NCBI GenBank assembly: GCA_902768605.1 | Contig: CACXLY010000001.1 | Span: 36,850-100,849, forward strand | Direction of reading: 5' to 3' | DNA length: 64,000 nt | Origin: an uncultured Bacteroidales bacterium | GTDB lineage: Bacteria > Bacteroidota > Bacteroidia > Bacteroidales > Bacteroidaceae | In this document: positions 17,123-25,189 of the stretch, piece by piece | How the letters are laid out: each line of letters opens with the position of its first letter | Position numbering within the stretch: position 1 is the first letter of the stretch | The notes under the pieces: generated by a model | The model's input: only the letters and a program-made list of their open reading frames with translations | Told to the model about the DNA's origin: nothing | Databases searched by the model: none | Position numbers and translations under genes: made by a program

Positions 17123-17731
17123 CTACAGGTATTGGCTGAGGTGTCTCTCCTGTCGGCTCAGCGCTTTATGTATGAGCTTCTGCACGATGCCGCGGCTCAT
17201 GCCCTGCGGCATACCGTCGGCCAGGCGGCCGTAGATGTAGGGAATCTCCAATCCCTTGATGCAGTAGTGCATGATGTCTGCGCAGAGCGGAATGCTGTCT
17301 ATCTCGAAGCGCCCCTGCTGCACACCTTCGGCCATGATGGACGCGAAGAGGCGCTGCTCGTTGCGGTCGAAGTTCTTGCGCACCTTTTCCACCATGATGA
17401 TGTTGCGGAAGAACTCAGCACGCAGGTTGCCATTGCGCTGCACGGCCTCCTTGATCATGTTCAGGTGCGTGTAGGTCACCTCGACGAGCTTGTCCTCAGG
17501 CTCCATCGGCTGCGTCGCCACCTCGTTCATCTTCTCGTTGATGCGCTCCAGTTCGCCCTCGATGACCGCCCAGTAAATCTCCTCCTTGCTCTTGAAATAG
17601 GTATAGAGAGTGCGACGACCCTTGCCCGAAGCCTGGGCAATGTCGTTCATCGTGGTGTTCTCAAGCCCCTTCTTTGCGAAGAGCTGACGGGCCACGTCCA
17701 CAAGTTTTATGCGTGTTTTCACTACTGCCAT
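17123..17731 (-). CDS. TetR/AcrR-family transcriptional regulator
   Basis: 202 aa from the ATG at 17731. N-terminal DNA-binding domain: KTRIKLVDVARQLFAKKGLE, then the helix-turn-helix TMNDIAQASGKGRRTLYTYF and KSKEEIYWAV, typical of TetR. The C-terminal helical ligand-binding domain (about 65-200) has no recognisable ligand. It sits directly before fabG, so a role in lipid metabolism or stress control is possible. The -7 box TATCTTTG is only 8 nt from the start codon, so the message should have almost no leader. The frame extends upstream to 17854, but that part is promoter DNA. Confidence 0.9.
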   Translation of the reverse strand: MAVVKTRIKLVDVARQLFAKKGLENTTMNDIAQASGKGRRTLYTYFKSKEEIYWAVIEGELERINEKMNEVATQPMEPEDKLVEVTYTHLNMIKEAVQRNGNLRAEFFRNIIMVEKVRKNFDRNEQRLFASIMAEGVQQGRFEIDSIPLCADIMHYCIKGLEIPYIYGRLADGMPQGMSRGIVQKLIHKALSRQERHLSQYL

Positions 17732-17739
17732 TCCGTTTG

Positions 17740-17747
17740 CAAAGATA
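17740..17747 (-). promoter_or_regulatory. -7 box of the tetR-family gene
   Basis: TATCTTTG on the minus strand, 8 nt from the ATG at 17731. Confidence 0.7.
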
Positions 17748-17844
17748 GCACATTTTATTTGATTTGTGCAATTATTTGGTGTTAAAAATGCGCAATTGGG
17801 TATATTTTGTGCAAGAAAAGGCAAAAAAGCACGTTCAAACAAAT

Positions 17845-17880
17845 AATTTTTCAATTTTCATTTTTCAATTTTCAATTTTA
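17845..17880. repeat. AT-rich array (TTTTCAA words)
   Basis: TTTTCAATTTTCA-type heptamers just upstream of the tRNA-Met promoter. Confidence 0.75.
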
Positions 17881-17884
17881 TTTG

Positions 17885-17892
17885 TACCTTTG
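17885..17892 (+). promoter_or_regulatory. -7 box of tRNA-Met
   Basis: TACCTTTG, 21 bp before the tRNA 5' end. Confidence 0.75.
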
Positions 17893-17912
17893 CAGCCGCA
17901 AACAAAGAACAT

Positions 17913-17985
17913 CGCGGGGTAGAGCAGTTGGTAGCTCGTCAGGCTCATAACCTGGAGGTCGCCCGTTCGAGTCGGGCTCCCGCAA
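17913..17985 (+). tRNA. tRNA-Met (CAT), initiator type
   Basis: Complete cloverleaf: acceptor CGCGGGG/TCCCGCA, D-stem GAGC/GCTC, anticodon stem TCAGG/CCTGG with loop CTCATAA (anticodon CAT at 17946-17948), T-stem GCCCG/CGGGC, discriminator A. The unpaired C1-A72 marks it as the initiator. The usual three G-C pairs at 29-31/39-41 are not complete: pair 29-41 is A-U. The 3' CCA is not encoded and must be added by the nucleotidyltransferase (47528). Confidence 0.93.
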
Positions 17986-17997
17986 CGAGGGTGGTAG

Positions 17998-18033
17998 CAA
18001 TCCGGTGGCATTCGTGCCCCGGGTTGTTTTTTT
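17998..18033 (+). terminator. Rho-independent terminator after tRNA-Met
   Basis: Stem CAATCCGG with CCGGGTTG (one G-U), loop rich in GTGGCATTCG, then seven T. Confidence 0.85.
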
Positions 18034-18050
18034 ATGTCATGACGCGCCGC

Positions 18051-18225
18051 ACGCGGCGACGGCCATCCCACCACACGTCGCTGGGTATTTAGAAACGCGT
18101 CGCCAGAAAACTACTAACGTGTCGCCCAAAAACGACATACTAGTAAATTGCAATTTATACACTAGTAAATTGCAAACTATACACGTGTAAATCGCAAACT
18201 ATACACGTGTCGTTTGGCAATCACT
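18051..18225. repeat. 22-bp-period array (ACGTGT, ACTAGT, AAATTGCAA words)
   Basis: Matching words step by 22 bp: GTCG at 18077 and 18099; ACGCGT/ACGTGT at 18095 and 18117; ACTAGT at 18139 and 18161; GTAAAT at 18165 and 18187; ACACGTGT at 18181 and 18203. About eight units whose word drifts along the array. It lies between the convergent tRNA-Met and GH3 gene. Confidence 0.9.
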
Positions 18226-18234
18226 CACGCGACG

Positions 18235-20682
18235 TTATTCGAGGGAGAACTCGACGCGCTGGTTTCCGACGGCGGCGCGGAACTGCCCTGGCTCGAGAAT
18301 CCACTCCATGTCCTCGTTCACGAAGGCGAGGTCGGACGGATGCACCGTGAGCGTCACCGTCTTTGTCTCGTGCGCATCAAGCTCGACCTTGGTGAACGCA
18401 CGCAGCCGCTTGACGTCGGGCGTCAGCGAGGCAACGAGGTCGGACACGAAGAGAAGCACCGGCTCCTTGACCTTGCGGTCCGACTGGTTCGTGACATCTA
18501 CGCTGAAGCGAAGGTCGCCGTCGTACTTCGTGCCAGCCGCCGAGCGGGGAGAGAACCCTTTGCTGGGCTTTACCTTGCCCGCGGCCTTTGGTGTCTCGAC
18601 GCGCAGGTTGGCGTACTTCACCTCGGAATAGGAGATGCCGGAGCCGAAGGTCCATTGCACCGTCGTGTTGGCATCGTAGTTGTACGCGCCGGCCATCGTC
18701 TCGACATACTCGCAGGGCTTGCAGTCGTAGGTGATGAACGAGCCGTGATGCTTCGGGTAGGTGTAGGGCATGCGGCCTGAGAAGTTGGCTTCGCCTGCGA
18801 GGAGGTTGGCCAGCGCATCGCCGCCGTAGTTGCCGGGCAGGAAGGTGTGGACCACCGCCTTCGCCAGAGGCTCAATCCCGCTCACGATGCGGGGTCGGCC
18901 CTCGTTGAGCACGAGCACGATGGGCTTGCCGTAGCCCGCCAGCGACTTCACCATTTCCTGCTGGTTGGGCGAGAGCGTGAGGTCGTCGATGTTGCCGGGC
19001 GTTTCGGTGTAGGAGTTCTCGCCGACGAACGCCACAATGACGTCGGCGGCTGCTATCTTGGCTTTGATGGCATCATCGCCTTGCTGGCCGTCCTGCGCCT
19101 TATGGTCGAGGTTGAAGTTCCGCACGTCGTAGCGAACCATCTCGCTGAACGCGACGTTCTCCTTGCCGAACTTCACTTCGAGGGCTCCCAGGAAGGTCCT
19201 GTACTTGCCAATCTTCGTGGCAATCTCGTCGGTCTGGTTGCCTTGCCAGGTGTACGTCCAGCCTCCGTTCATCGTGCGGAACGAGTTGGCGTTGGGTCCG
19301 CAGACAAACAACTTAGTGCCTTTCCTGAGCGGCAAGACCTGTTGCTCGTTTTTAAGGAGCACCATGCACTCCTCCGCCATGCTCGTCGCTTCGCGGGCAA
19401 ACTTGTCGCTACCGAAATCGGGATAAAGGCCCCCTCCTTGCTCCCCCTTTTGGGGAGTGCTTTTCTTTTTCCCTTTAGACGAAACCTTTGAGGGAGCCTC
19501 CCATGTTTCCTTATCCATCAGGCCGACGCGAATCTTCAGGCGTAGGATGCGTCGGACGGCGTCGTCGATGCGCGACATCGGCACTCTGCCTTCGTTCACC
19601 AGCTCGATGAGCAGGTCGCAGAAGTCCGTGGAATAGGGGTCCATCGTCATGTCGATGCCCGCATTGATGGCGAGGGCAATGGCGTCTTTCTTTGTGGCGG
19701 CAACGTGGTCGCGGCGCCAGATGTTGTCGATGTCCGCCCAGTCCGTTACAATCATGCCGTCCCAGTCAAGGCCTTCCTTCAGCCACTCCGTCAGCAAGCG
19801 GTGATTTGCATGGAAGGGCACGCCGTTGTTGTTGGCCGAGTTGACCATCAGGCTCAGCGCTCCTGCCTCGCAGCACATGCGGAAGGGCTGGAAGTACTTC
19901 TCCATCATGTCGCGATAGGTGACGCTCGAGGGCGTGCGGTCCTTGCCGCTGACGGCCGCGCCGTATGCCATGTAGTGCTTCAGGCAAGCCGCCACATTCT
20001 GCATCCCCACGCAGTTCGAGTTGTCGCCCTGCAGGCCGCGCGTCAGTTCGGAAGCCATGATGCCGTTCAGCAGGACGTCCTCGCCAAAGCTTTCCCACAC
20101 ACGGGGCCAGAGGGGCGAACGCGCGATGTCCATCACGGGCGAATAGACCCAGGGAATGAGGCAAGCGCGGGTCTCATACGCCGTTATCTCTCCGATGCGA
20201 CGAGGTATGGCGGCGTTGAAGCTGGCGCCTTGTCCCACTTCCTGCGGAAAGAGCGTCGCACCCCAGGTATAGCTGGCGCCGTGTATCTGGTCGACGCCAT
20301 AGATTTGCGGCACACCGCATTGCTCCATTGATGCTTGGTTGAGGGCACGGATGATGTCGCTCCACTTCTCGGGTGTCTGGGCAGTGCCGAAGGGAACGTT
20401 CAATATGGAGCCCACCCTGTGCTTGCCGAAGACATCGTTGACCGCGTCTGCCGAAAGCATTCCGCCGGCCAGCGTCTGCGAGGCGTTACCTGCCATCGGG
20501 TTCTGCACCACCTTGTCGATGGCGAGTTCACACATCTGCCCTACCTTGTCGCTGAGGGACATCTTGGCGAGCAGGGCCTCGACCTGCGCTTCTACTTTCT
20601 CATCACGAGGGATGCACTGCGAATGGGCAGGCAATACAATGGCAGCACACATAAGGACTGAAGTTAAAAGGCTTTTGTTCAT
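18235..20682 (-). CDS. GH3 beta-glucosidase (BglX-like), secreted
   Basis: 815 aa. Signal peptide (MNKSLLTSVLMCAAIVLPAHSQ). GH3 N-terminal barrel with substrate motifs GVDQIHG, KHYMAYG and the nucleophile Asp314 in IVTDWADIDN, then the C-terminal alpha/beta sandwich (LFVCGPNANS..., VLVLNEGRPR) and a fibronectin-III-like domain (from about 740). Full family length. Expected to release terminal glucose from beta-glucans or oligosaccharides in the periplasm. Residues about 396-419 (between the barrel and the sandwich) are Lys/Gly-rich and written by an inverted pair of GC-rich repeats (19428-19504). Only 10 bp separate it from the upstream GH3 gene, so they form an operon. Confidence 0.95.
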   Translation of the reverse strand: MNKSLLTSVLMCAAIVLPAHSQCIPRDEKVEAQVEALLAKMSLSDKVGQMCELAIDKVVQNPMAGNASQTLAGGMLSADAVNDVFGKHRVGSILNVPFGTAQTPEKWSDIIRALNQASMEQCGVPQIYGVDQIHGASYTWGATLFPQEVGQGASFNAAIPRRIGEITAYETRACLIPWVYSPVMDIARSPLWPRVWESFGEDVLLNGIMASELTRGLQGDNSNCVGMQNVAACLKHYMAYGAAVSGKDRTPSSVTYRDMMEKYFQPFRMCCEAGALSLMVNSANNNGVPFHANHRLLTEWLKEGLDWDGMIVTDWADIDNIWRRDHVAATKKDAIALAINAGIDMTMDPYSTDFCDLLIELVNEGRVPMSRIDDAVRRILRLKIRVGLMDKETWEAPSKVSSKGKKKSTPQKGEQGGGLYPDFGSDKFAREATSMAEECMVLLKNEQQVLPLRKGTKLFVCGPNANSFRTMNGGWTYTWQGNQTDEIATKIGKYRTFLGALEVKFGKENVAFSEMVRYDVRNFNLDHKAQDGQQGDDAIKAKIAAADVIVAFVGENSYTETPGNIDDLTLSPNQQEMVKSLAGYGKPIVLVLNEGRPRIVSGIEPLAKAVVHTFLPGNYGGDALANLLAGEANFSGRMPYTYPKHHGSFITYDCKPCEYVETMAGAYNYDANTTVQWTFGSGISYSEVKYANLRVETPKAAGKVKPSKGFSPRSAAGTKYDGDLRFSVDVTNQSDRKVKEPVLLFVSDLVASLTPDVKRLRAFTKVELDAHETKTVTLTVHPSDLAFVNEDMEWILEPGQFRAAVGNQRVEFSLE
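19428..19504. repeat. GC-rich repeat pair within GH3 gene
   Basis: GCTCCCCCTTTTGGGGAG at 19439-19456 and a looser second arm CTTTGAGGGAGCCTCCC at 19488-19504; in frame in the interdomain linker. Confidence 0.8.
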
Positions 20683-20692
20683 ATTATCTTAC

Positions 20693-22813
20693 TTATCTGT
20701 TTATACGCAGGCGATGGTCGCCAACCTGTATGATGTATTCTCCGGGCAGGACTCTCATGGCGTTCGACTTCGCATCCCACCATTCGAAAGCTGAGTCGGG
20801 CAAGGGGATGCTGACGCTCTGAGTGCTTCCGGCAGGCACATTGACGCGCTGGAAGGCACGCAGCGTGCGGATGGGACCGTCCACGTCGCCTACCTTATTA
20901 ATAAATACGAGCACGGTCTCCTCGCCGTCCCGCTTGCTCTTGTTGCTGACGGAGAGCGTCAACTTGCCGTCTGCGAAACGCGGCTTGCCATAGACGAACT
21001 TGCTGTAACTGAGACCGTAGCCGAAGGGATAGAGCGGCTCGCCACGGAAGAAGCGGTAGGTATGCCCTTCCATGTTGTAGTCCTCGAAGTCGGGCAGCTG
21101 GTCCACATTGCGATAGAACGTGATGGGCAGGCGGCCGCTCGGGTTGACGCGACCGAAGAGAACCTCCGCCACGGCCTGTCCGCCTGCCTGACCGCCGTAC
21201 CAAACTTGCAGGATGGCATCTGTGGATTGCTGTTCCGGGACGAGGCCCATCGCACTTCCTGAGCAGATGGCGAGGATGACGCGCTTACCCGCCTTATGGA
21301 GCGCAGCGAGGATGTCGCGCTGGTCCTGCGGCATCTCTATCATGGTGCGGTCGCCGCCCTTGAAGCCCGGCTCGTCGACATTCATCTCCTCACCCTCGAG
21401 GCGCGGAGAGATGCCGCCGCAGAAGACGATGGTCTTGGCGTCCTTCGCGGCCTCCACCTGCTGCTGAACATCGCGTTTCCAAGGGATTAAAGTGGCCGAT
21501 GGGTTGATGGCCTTGATGCCTTCAGCCAGCGTGATGGTGTGGATGGGAAAGCCGTTGTAGTTGCCCCACTGCATTTCCTCGTCGTTGGCATTCGGGCCCA
21601 TGATGTAGAGCCCCTGTGTGTCGCTCTCCGACAGCGGCAATGTGTTCTTCTCGTTTCTCAAGAGGACGATGCTCTTGCGTGCTGCTTCGAGTGCCAAGTC
21701 GCTGTGTTCTTTGCAGCAAAGTCGGCTCTCAGGAATCTTGTTCCAGGGATTGAGTTCGGGGTCGTCGAAGTCGCCAAGGCGGAAACGTGCCTCGAGCAGA
21801 CGGACGAGACTCCTGTCGATGGTCTCCTCCTTGATGCGTCCCTCTTTCACGCCATCCACGAGGCTCCCGTAGCTGCCGCCGCATTCGACGTCCGTTCCGG
21901 CAATAACCGCCTGGCTGGTTGCCTCGGTCTTGTTTTGGCTGTAATGGTGTCCGTAGTCTTTCCAGAAGTCGTCGATGGCACCGCAGTCGCTGGTGACCAA
22001 GCCGTCGAAGCCCCATTCGTCGCGCAATATTTGCTGCAAGAGGCGGTCGCTGCCGCAGCAGGGTTTGCCCTCGAAGCGGTTGTAGGCACACATCACCTCA
22101 GCCACCTTCGCCTCTTTCACCAAGGCACGGAAGGCATAGAGGTACGTCTCGTGGAGGTCTCTGAGCTTGATGTTCTCGGCATTGTAGCGGTGGCGGCTCC
22201 ACTCGGGACCGCTGTGTACGGCATAATGCTTGGCGCATGCCAGCAGCTTCTGGTAGTGAGAGTCCGTGGGTCCCTGCAGGCCTCGCACGACGCTCTTGCC
22301 CATGACGGCCGTGAGGTACGGGTCTTCGCCGTAGGTCTCCTGCCCCCTGCCCCATCGCGGGTCGCGGAAGATGTTGATGTTCGGCGTCCAGAAGGACAGG
22401 CCCTGATACATCTCGCGCTGCGTTCCGAGGCGATGTGCCTTGTTGTGCTTGATGCGAGCCTCATCGCTCACGGCCGTGAAGATGCGCTCCACGAGCAGCG
22501 TGTCGAACGTCGCCGCCATGCCCATCGTGATGGGGAAGACAGTAGCGTGGCCGTTGCGCCCCACGCCATGCAGGGCCTCGCTCCACCACTGGAAGACCGG
22601 CACATCGAGCCGCTCGACGGGTTTCGAGTAGTTCATCATCAGCCCGACCTTCTCGTCGAGCGTCAGCCTGCTGCAGAGGTCGAGGGCACGCTCCCTATGG
22701 CTGAGCTTGGGGTTCTGATAGGGGTAAGGCTGCGCAAAGGAGGGAGCGGCAGCACAGGTCACAGCAAACAAAACGAGCAAAAGGGCTCGATGAAATGGAC
22801 GATTTTGTATCAT
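20693..22813 (-). CDS. GH3 beta-xylosidase/beta-glucosidase, secreted
   Basis: 706 aa from the ATG at 22813 (signal peptide about 1-28 ending PSFAQ); a start 21 bp further up is possible but less typical. GH3 motifs: WWSEALHGVGR, FWTPNINIFRDPRWGRGQET, AKHYAVHSGPE, nucleophile Asp276 in LVTSDCGAIDD, then the sandwich domain (YIMGPNAND) and FnIII-like domain at the end. The WWSEALHGV and DPRWGRGQET sequences are typical of the xylosidase-type GH3 branch (as in ruminal Xyl3A), so action on xylo-oligosaccharides is likely but not proven. First gene of a two-gene operon with the GH3 gene downstream; divergent from the barrel receptor. Confidence 0.93.
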   Translation of the reverse strand: MIQNRPFHRALLLVLFAVTCAAAPSFAQPYPYQNPKLSHRERALDLCSRLTLDEKVGLMMNYSKPVERLDVPVFQWWSEALHGVGRNGHATVFPITMGMAATFDTLLVERIFTAVSDEARIKHNKAHRLGTQREMYQGLSFWTPNINIFRDPRWGRGQETYGEDPYLTAVMGKSVVRGLQGPTDSHYQKLLACAKHYAVHSGPEWSRHRYNAENIKLRDLHETYLYAFRALVKEAKVAEVMCAYNRFEGKPCCGSDRLLQQILRDEWGFDGLVTSDCGAIDDFWKDYGHHYSQNKTEATSQAVIAGTDVECGGSYGSLVDGVKEGRIKEETIDRSLVRLLEARFRLGDFDDPELNPWNKIPESRLCCKEHSDLALEAARKSIVLLRNEKNTLPLSESDTQGLYIMGPNANDEEMQWGNYNGFPIHTITLAEGIKAINPSATLIPWKRDVQQQVEAAKDAKTIVFCGGISPRLEGEEMNVDEPGFKGGDRTMIEMPQDQRDILAALHKAGKRVILAICSGSAMGLVPEQQSTDAILQVWYGGQAGGQAVAEVLFGRVNPSGRLPITFYRNVDQLPDFEDYNMEGHTYRFFRGEPLYPFGYGLSYSKFVYGKPRFADGKLTLSVSNKSKRDGEETVLVFINKVGDVDGPIRTLRAFQRVNVPAGSTQSVSIPLPDSAFEWWDAKSNAMRVLPGEYIIQVGDHRLRINR

Positions 22814-22831
22814 GTCTCTATGTTTTTTGTG

Positions 22832-22839
22832 CAAATATA
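22832..22839 (-). promoter_or_regulatory. -7 box of the GH3 operon
   Basis: TATATTTG on the minus strand, 18 bp upstream of the ATG at 22813. Confidence 0.7.
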
Positions 22840-22883
22840 CGCAATAATTCTTTATATTGCTTCTTTTTTCGTCAAGAAAAGTG

Positions 22884-22891
22884 TACTTTTG
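22884..22891 (+). promoter_or_regulatory. -7 box of the barrel-receptor gene
   Basis: TACTTTTG, 28 bp upstream of the ATG at 22920. Confidence 0.65.
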
Positions 22892-22919
22892 CGAATGCTA
22901 AGGTAAAAAGTCCGGTATT

Positions 22920-25154
22920 ATGGTCCACATTAAGCCGAAAGCGTTGCTGCTTTCCCTCGTTTGCTTTGTTACGATAAGCCTGCAAGCACAGGAACGCTCC
23001 GACTCGACGTTGATGCAGGAGGTGAGCGTCAACGGGCAGCGTCAGCGCATCAGTTATCGCCTCGACAGGCAAAAGATAGATGCGTCGCAGGTGCTCACGG
23101 CCCAGGGCGGCACAGCTTTCGACGTGCTGCGCGCCGTGCCGGGAGTCGTGGTCGATGCCGACGGAAGCCTCTCCTATCGCGGCAGCCAGGAGTTTCTCGT
23201 CTATGTGGACGGCAAGCCCTCGCCGCTCTCAGGCACCGAGGCGTTGCAGATGATAGGCGCTGCCAGCATTCGGAACATCGAGATACTGACCACGCCATCG
23301 GCCAAGTACAAGACGGAGGGCGACGTCGGCATCATCAATATCGTGACGAAGCGCAGCGAGACGGAGGGCTGGGACATTGCTGTCAACGGTACAGCCTCGA
23401 CTTGGGGCACGCTCTCACTCGACACGAAAATCAACTACCGCACAGGACACCATAATATATATATAGGGGGACAAGGCTCCGACATCCACAACAAAAGCGA
23501 TTTCGAACAAGAGAAAAGGACGGCCTCCCCCAGCCCATCCCAAGGAGGGGTGAACCTTCCTGCCGCCTCACCATTTCCCTCTCCGGAGGGGTCGATGGAG
23601 GCTGTCACCTCCTTTGCCGACGGCACGCGCTTCCGCAACTTCCGTACCTTCGTCGGCAACGGCGGGTATGAGTTCAACGACGGTCGTCACCTGCTCAGCA
23701 TCGACCTGCAAGGCGGCCGGACCATCAATCCGCGGGGCGGCGACATGACCTATAAGACACTGACTACTTCGACTTTATCGCCATTCTCTCCTCTTTTGGA
23801 GGGGACGGAGGAGGCTCACGACCGCTACAAGCTGACGAAGTATCTCTTCCAGACGGCCATCGACTATACCTGGAAACTCAACGAGCGGGGCGACGAAATC
23901 AACGTCTCGAACCGCTTCCGCTACGACCGCTTCTCGGAGGAATACACCGAGAGCAACATGTTCGACCTGAACGGTGCACGGCAGGAGGGCACGCGCGGCT
24001 ATGAGACCGAGCACCACTGGGACTGCGACGGCGCTCTCTCCTACAAGCTGCACTACCGACAGACGGGCACGCTGGAGCTCGGCTATCAGTACACAACCTA
24101 CAGCGAGCACGGCGACTATCGCATCTGCTACTGGGACCTGCCGCAACAGGCATTCATCTGGCAGGACGACCTCTACGCTCCCTTCTACTACCGCCGGCAG
24201 ACGCATAGCGAATACGCTCAGGTGAACGACCGCATCGGCCCCTTGCAGTTCGACGCGGGACTGCGCATCGACCACCTCCTCGACGACATGGACCTGCCCA
24301 CCATCACCAGCCGCCACAAGCGATACACCGAGCTCTATCCCTCGGCGCATCTCGCCTACACGACCGACAAGGCAGGCACCTTCACGCTTGGCTACTCGCG
24401 ACGCACGAACCGCCCGGGCATCTGGAAACTCGAGCCGTACATCACCTACGAGGACTACCATACGCGCATCATCGGCAACCCAGACCTCGAGTCGGAGTAC
24501 ATTCACTCGATGGAGCTCTCTTGGAGAAAGATGTTCGGACAGACGCAAGTGACGGCGACGGTCTATGCAAGGCGACGGACGGGCGTGGTCGATTACGTCC
24601 GCCGTGCTTACGACGTGGGCGTGACGCTCGACAGCATCATCAACGCGGGCAACGGCTGGCGCAAAGGACTGGAGCTGCAAGTCACGACGAAGCCCACACG
24701 ATGGTGGCAACTCACAGCGAACGGCGACCTCTCACTCCACAACTTCCGGGCAAAGTACGAGGGCTGCATCAGCACGCACAACACGACGGGCACGCTGGGA
24801 TGGATCAACAACTTCCGACTGGCGAAGAACACGGCCTTGCAGTTCGACGGGCACTTCGTGAGCCGCCACCACCTGACGCAAGGCTGGGAGAGAGGCTACG
24901 TCTATTTCGACCTCGCAGCACGCCAGTCTCTCATGCAAGGCAAGCTGCAGATGGGACTTGTCGCCCACGACATCTTCCACACAGCCCGCTACCACAGCCT
25001 CCGCACCTCGATGCTCCTGAGCAGCGAGACATGGGTGCGCCCCACCTACCCCAACATCGTCCTGAGCGTCTCATACCACTTCCGCCAACCTACCTCGAAA
25101 GCCAAAGAGGGCGCCCTGAGCAAAGAGGCAGAGTTCGTGGGAAAAGACTTCTGA
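22920..25154 (+). CDS. TonB-receptor-like outer-membrane beta-barrel protein
   Basis: 744 aa. Signal peptide ending SLQAQ. A plug domain (about 30-150) with DVLRAVPGVVVDADGSLSYR, VYVDGKPSPL and GIINIVTKR is followed by a long beta barrel with alternating aromatic strands and a C-terminal strand region (NIVLSVSYHFR). No carboxypeptidase-like N-terminal domain and no SusD partner are seen, so it is not a classical SusC; it matches the smaller outer-membrane barrel family (OMP_b-brl_3) of Bacteroidetes. Ligand unknown; its neighbour GH3 genes hint at sugars. Three GC-rich repeats lie in frame in the barrel part (23523-23602 and 23783-23817), placing Ser/Pro/Gly-rich segments in what should be surface loops. 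Confidence 0.85.
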   Translation: MVHIKPKALLLSLVCFVTISLQAQERSDSTLMQEVSVNGQRQRISYRLDRQKIDASQVLTAQGGTAFDVLRAVPGVVVDADGSLSYRGSQEFLVYVDGKPSPLSGTEALQMIGAASIRNIEILTTPSAKYKTEGDVGIINIVTKRSETEGWDIAVNGTASTWGTLSLDTKINYRTGHHNIYIGGQGSDIHNKSDFEQEKRTASPSPSQGGVNLPAASPFPSPEGSMEAVTSFADGTRFRNFRTFVGNGGYEFNDGRHLLSIDLQGGRTINPRGGDMTYKTLTTSTLSPFSPLLEGTEEAHDRYKLTKYLFQTAIDYTWKLNERGDEINVSNRFRYDRFSEEYTESNMFDLNGARQEGTRGYETEHHWDCDGALSYKLHYRQTGTLELGYQYTTYSEHGDYRICYWDLPQQAFIWQDDLYAPFYYRRQTHSEYAQVNDRIGPLQFDAGLRIDHLLDDMDLPTITSRHKRYTELYPSAHLAYTTDKAGTFTLGYSRRTNRPGIWKLEPYITYEDYHTRIIGNPDLESEYIHSMELSWRKMFGQTQVTATVYARRRTGVVDYVRRAYDVGVTLDSIINAGNGWRKGLELQVTTKPTRWWQLTANGDLSLHNFRAKYEGCISTHNTTGTLGWINNFRLAKNTALQFDGHFVSRHHLTQGWERGYVYFDLAARQSLMQGKLQMGLVAHDIFHTARYHSLRTSMLLSSETWVRPTYPNIVLSVSYHFRQPTSKAKEGALSKEAEFVGKDF
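23523..23602. repeat. GC-rich repeat pair inside barrel-receptor gene
   Basis: Arms CATCCCAAGGAGGGG (23536-23550) and CCCTCTCCGGAGGGG (23577-23591) in frame; encodes a Ser/Pro-rich loop. Confidence 0.82.
23783..23817. repeat. GC-rich repeat inside barrel-receptor gene
   Basis: CTCCTCTTTTGGAGGGG core followed by ACGGAGGAGGCTC, in frame (reads SPLLEGTEEA). Confidence 0.82.
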
Positions 25155-25189
25155 CAATTCATAATTCATAATTCTCAATTCATAATTTA
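25155..25189. repeat. 7-bp-period AATTCAT array
   Basis: About five AATTCAT/AATTCTC heptamers; the ATG of the following gene begins at the last word. Confidence 0.85.
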
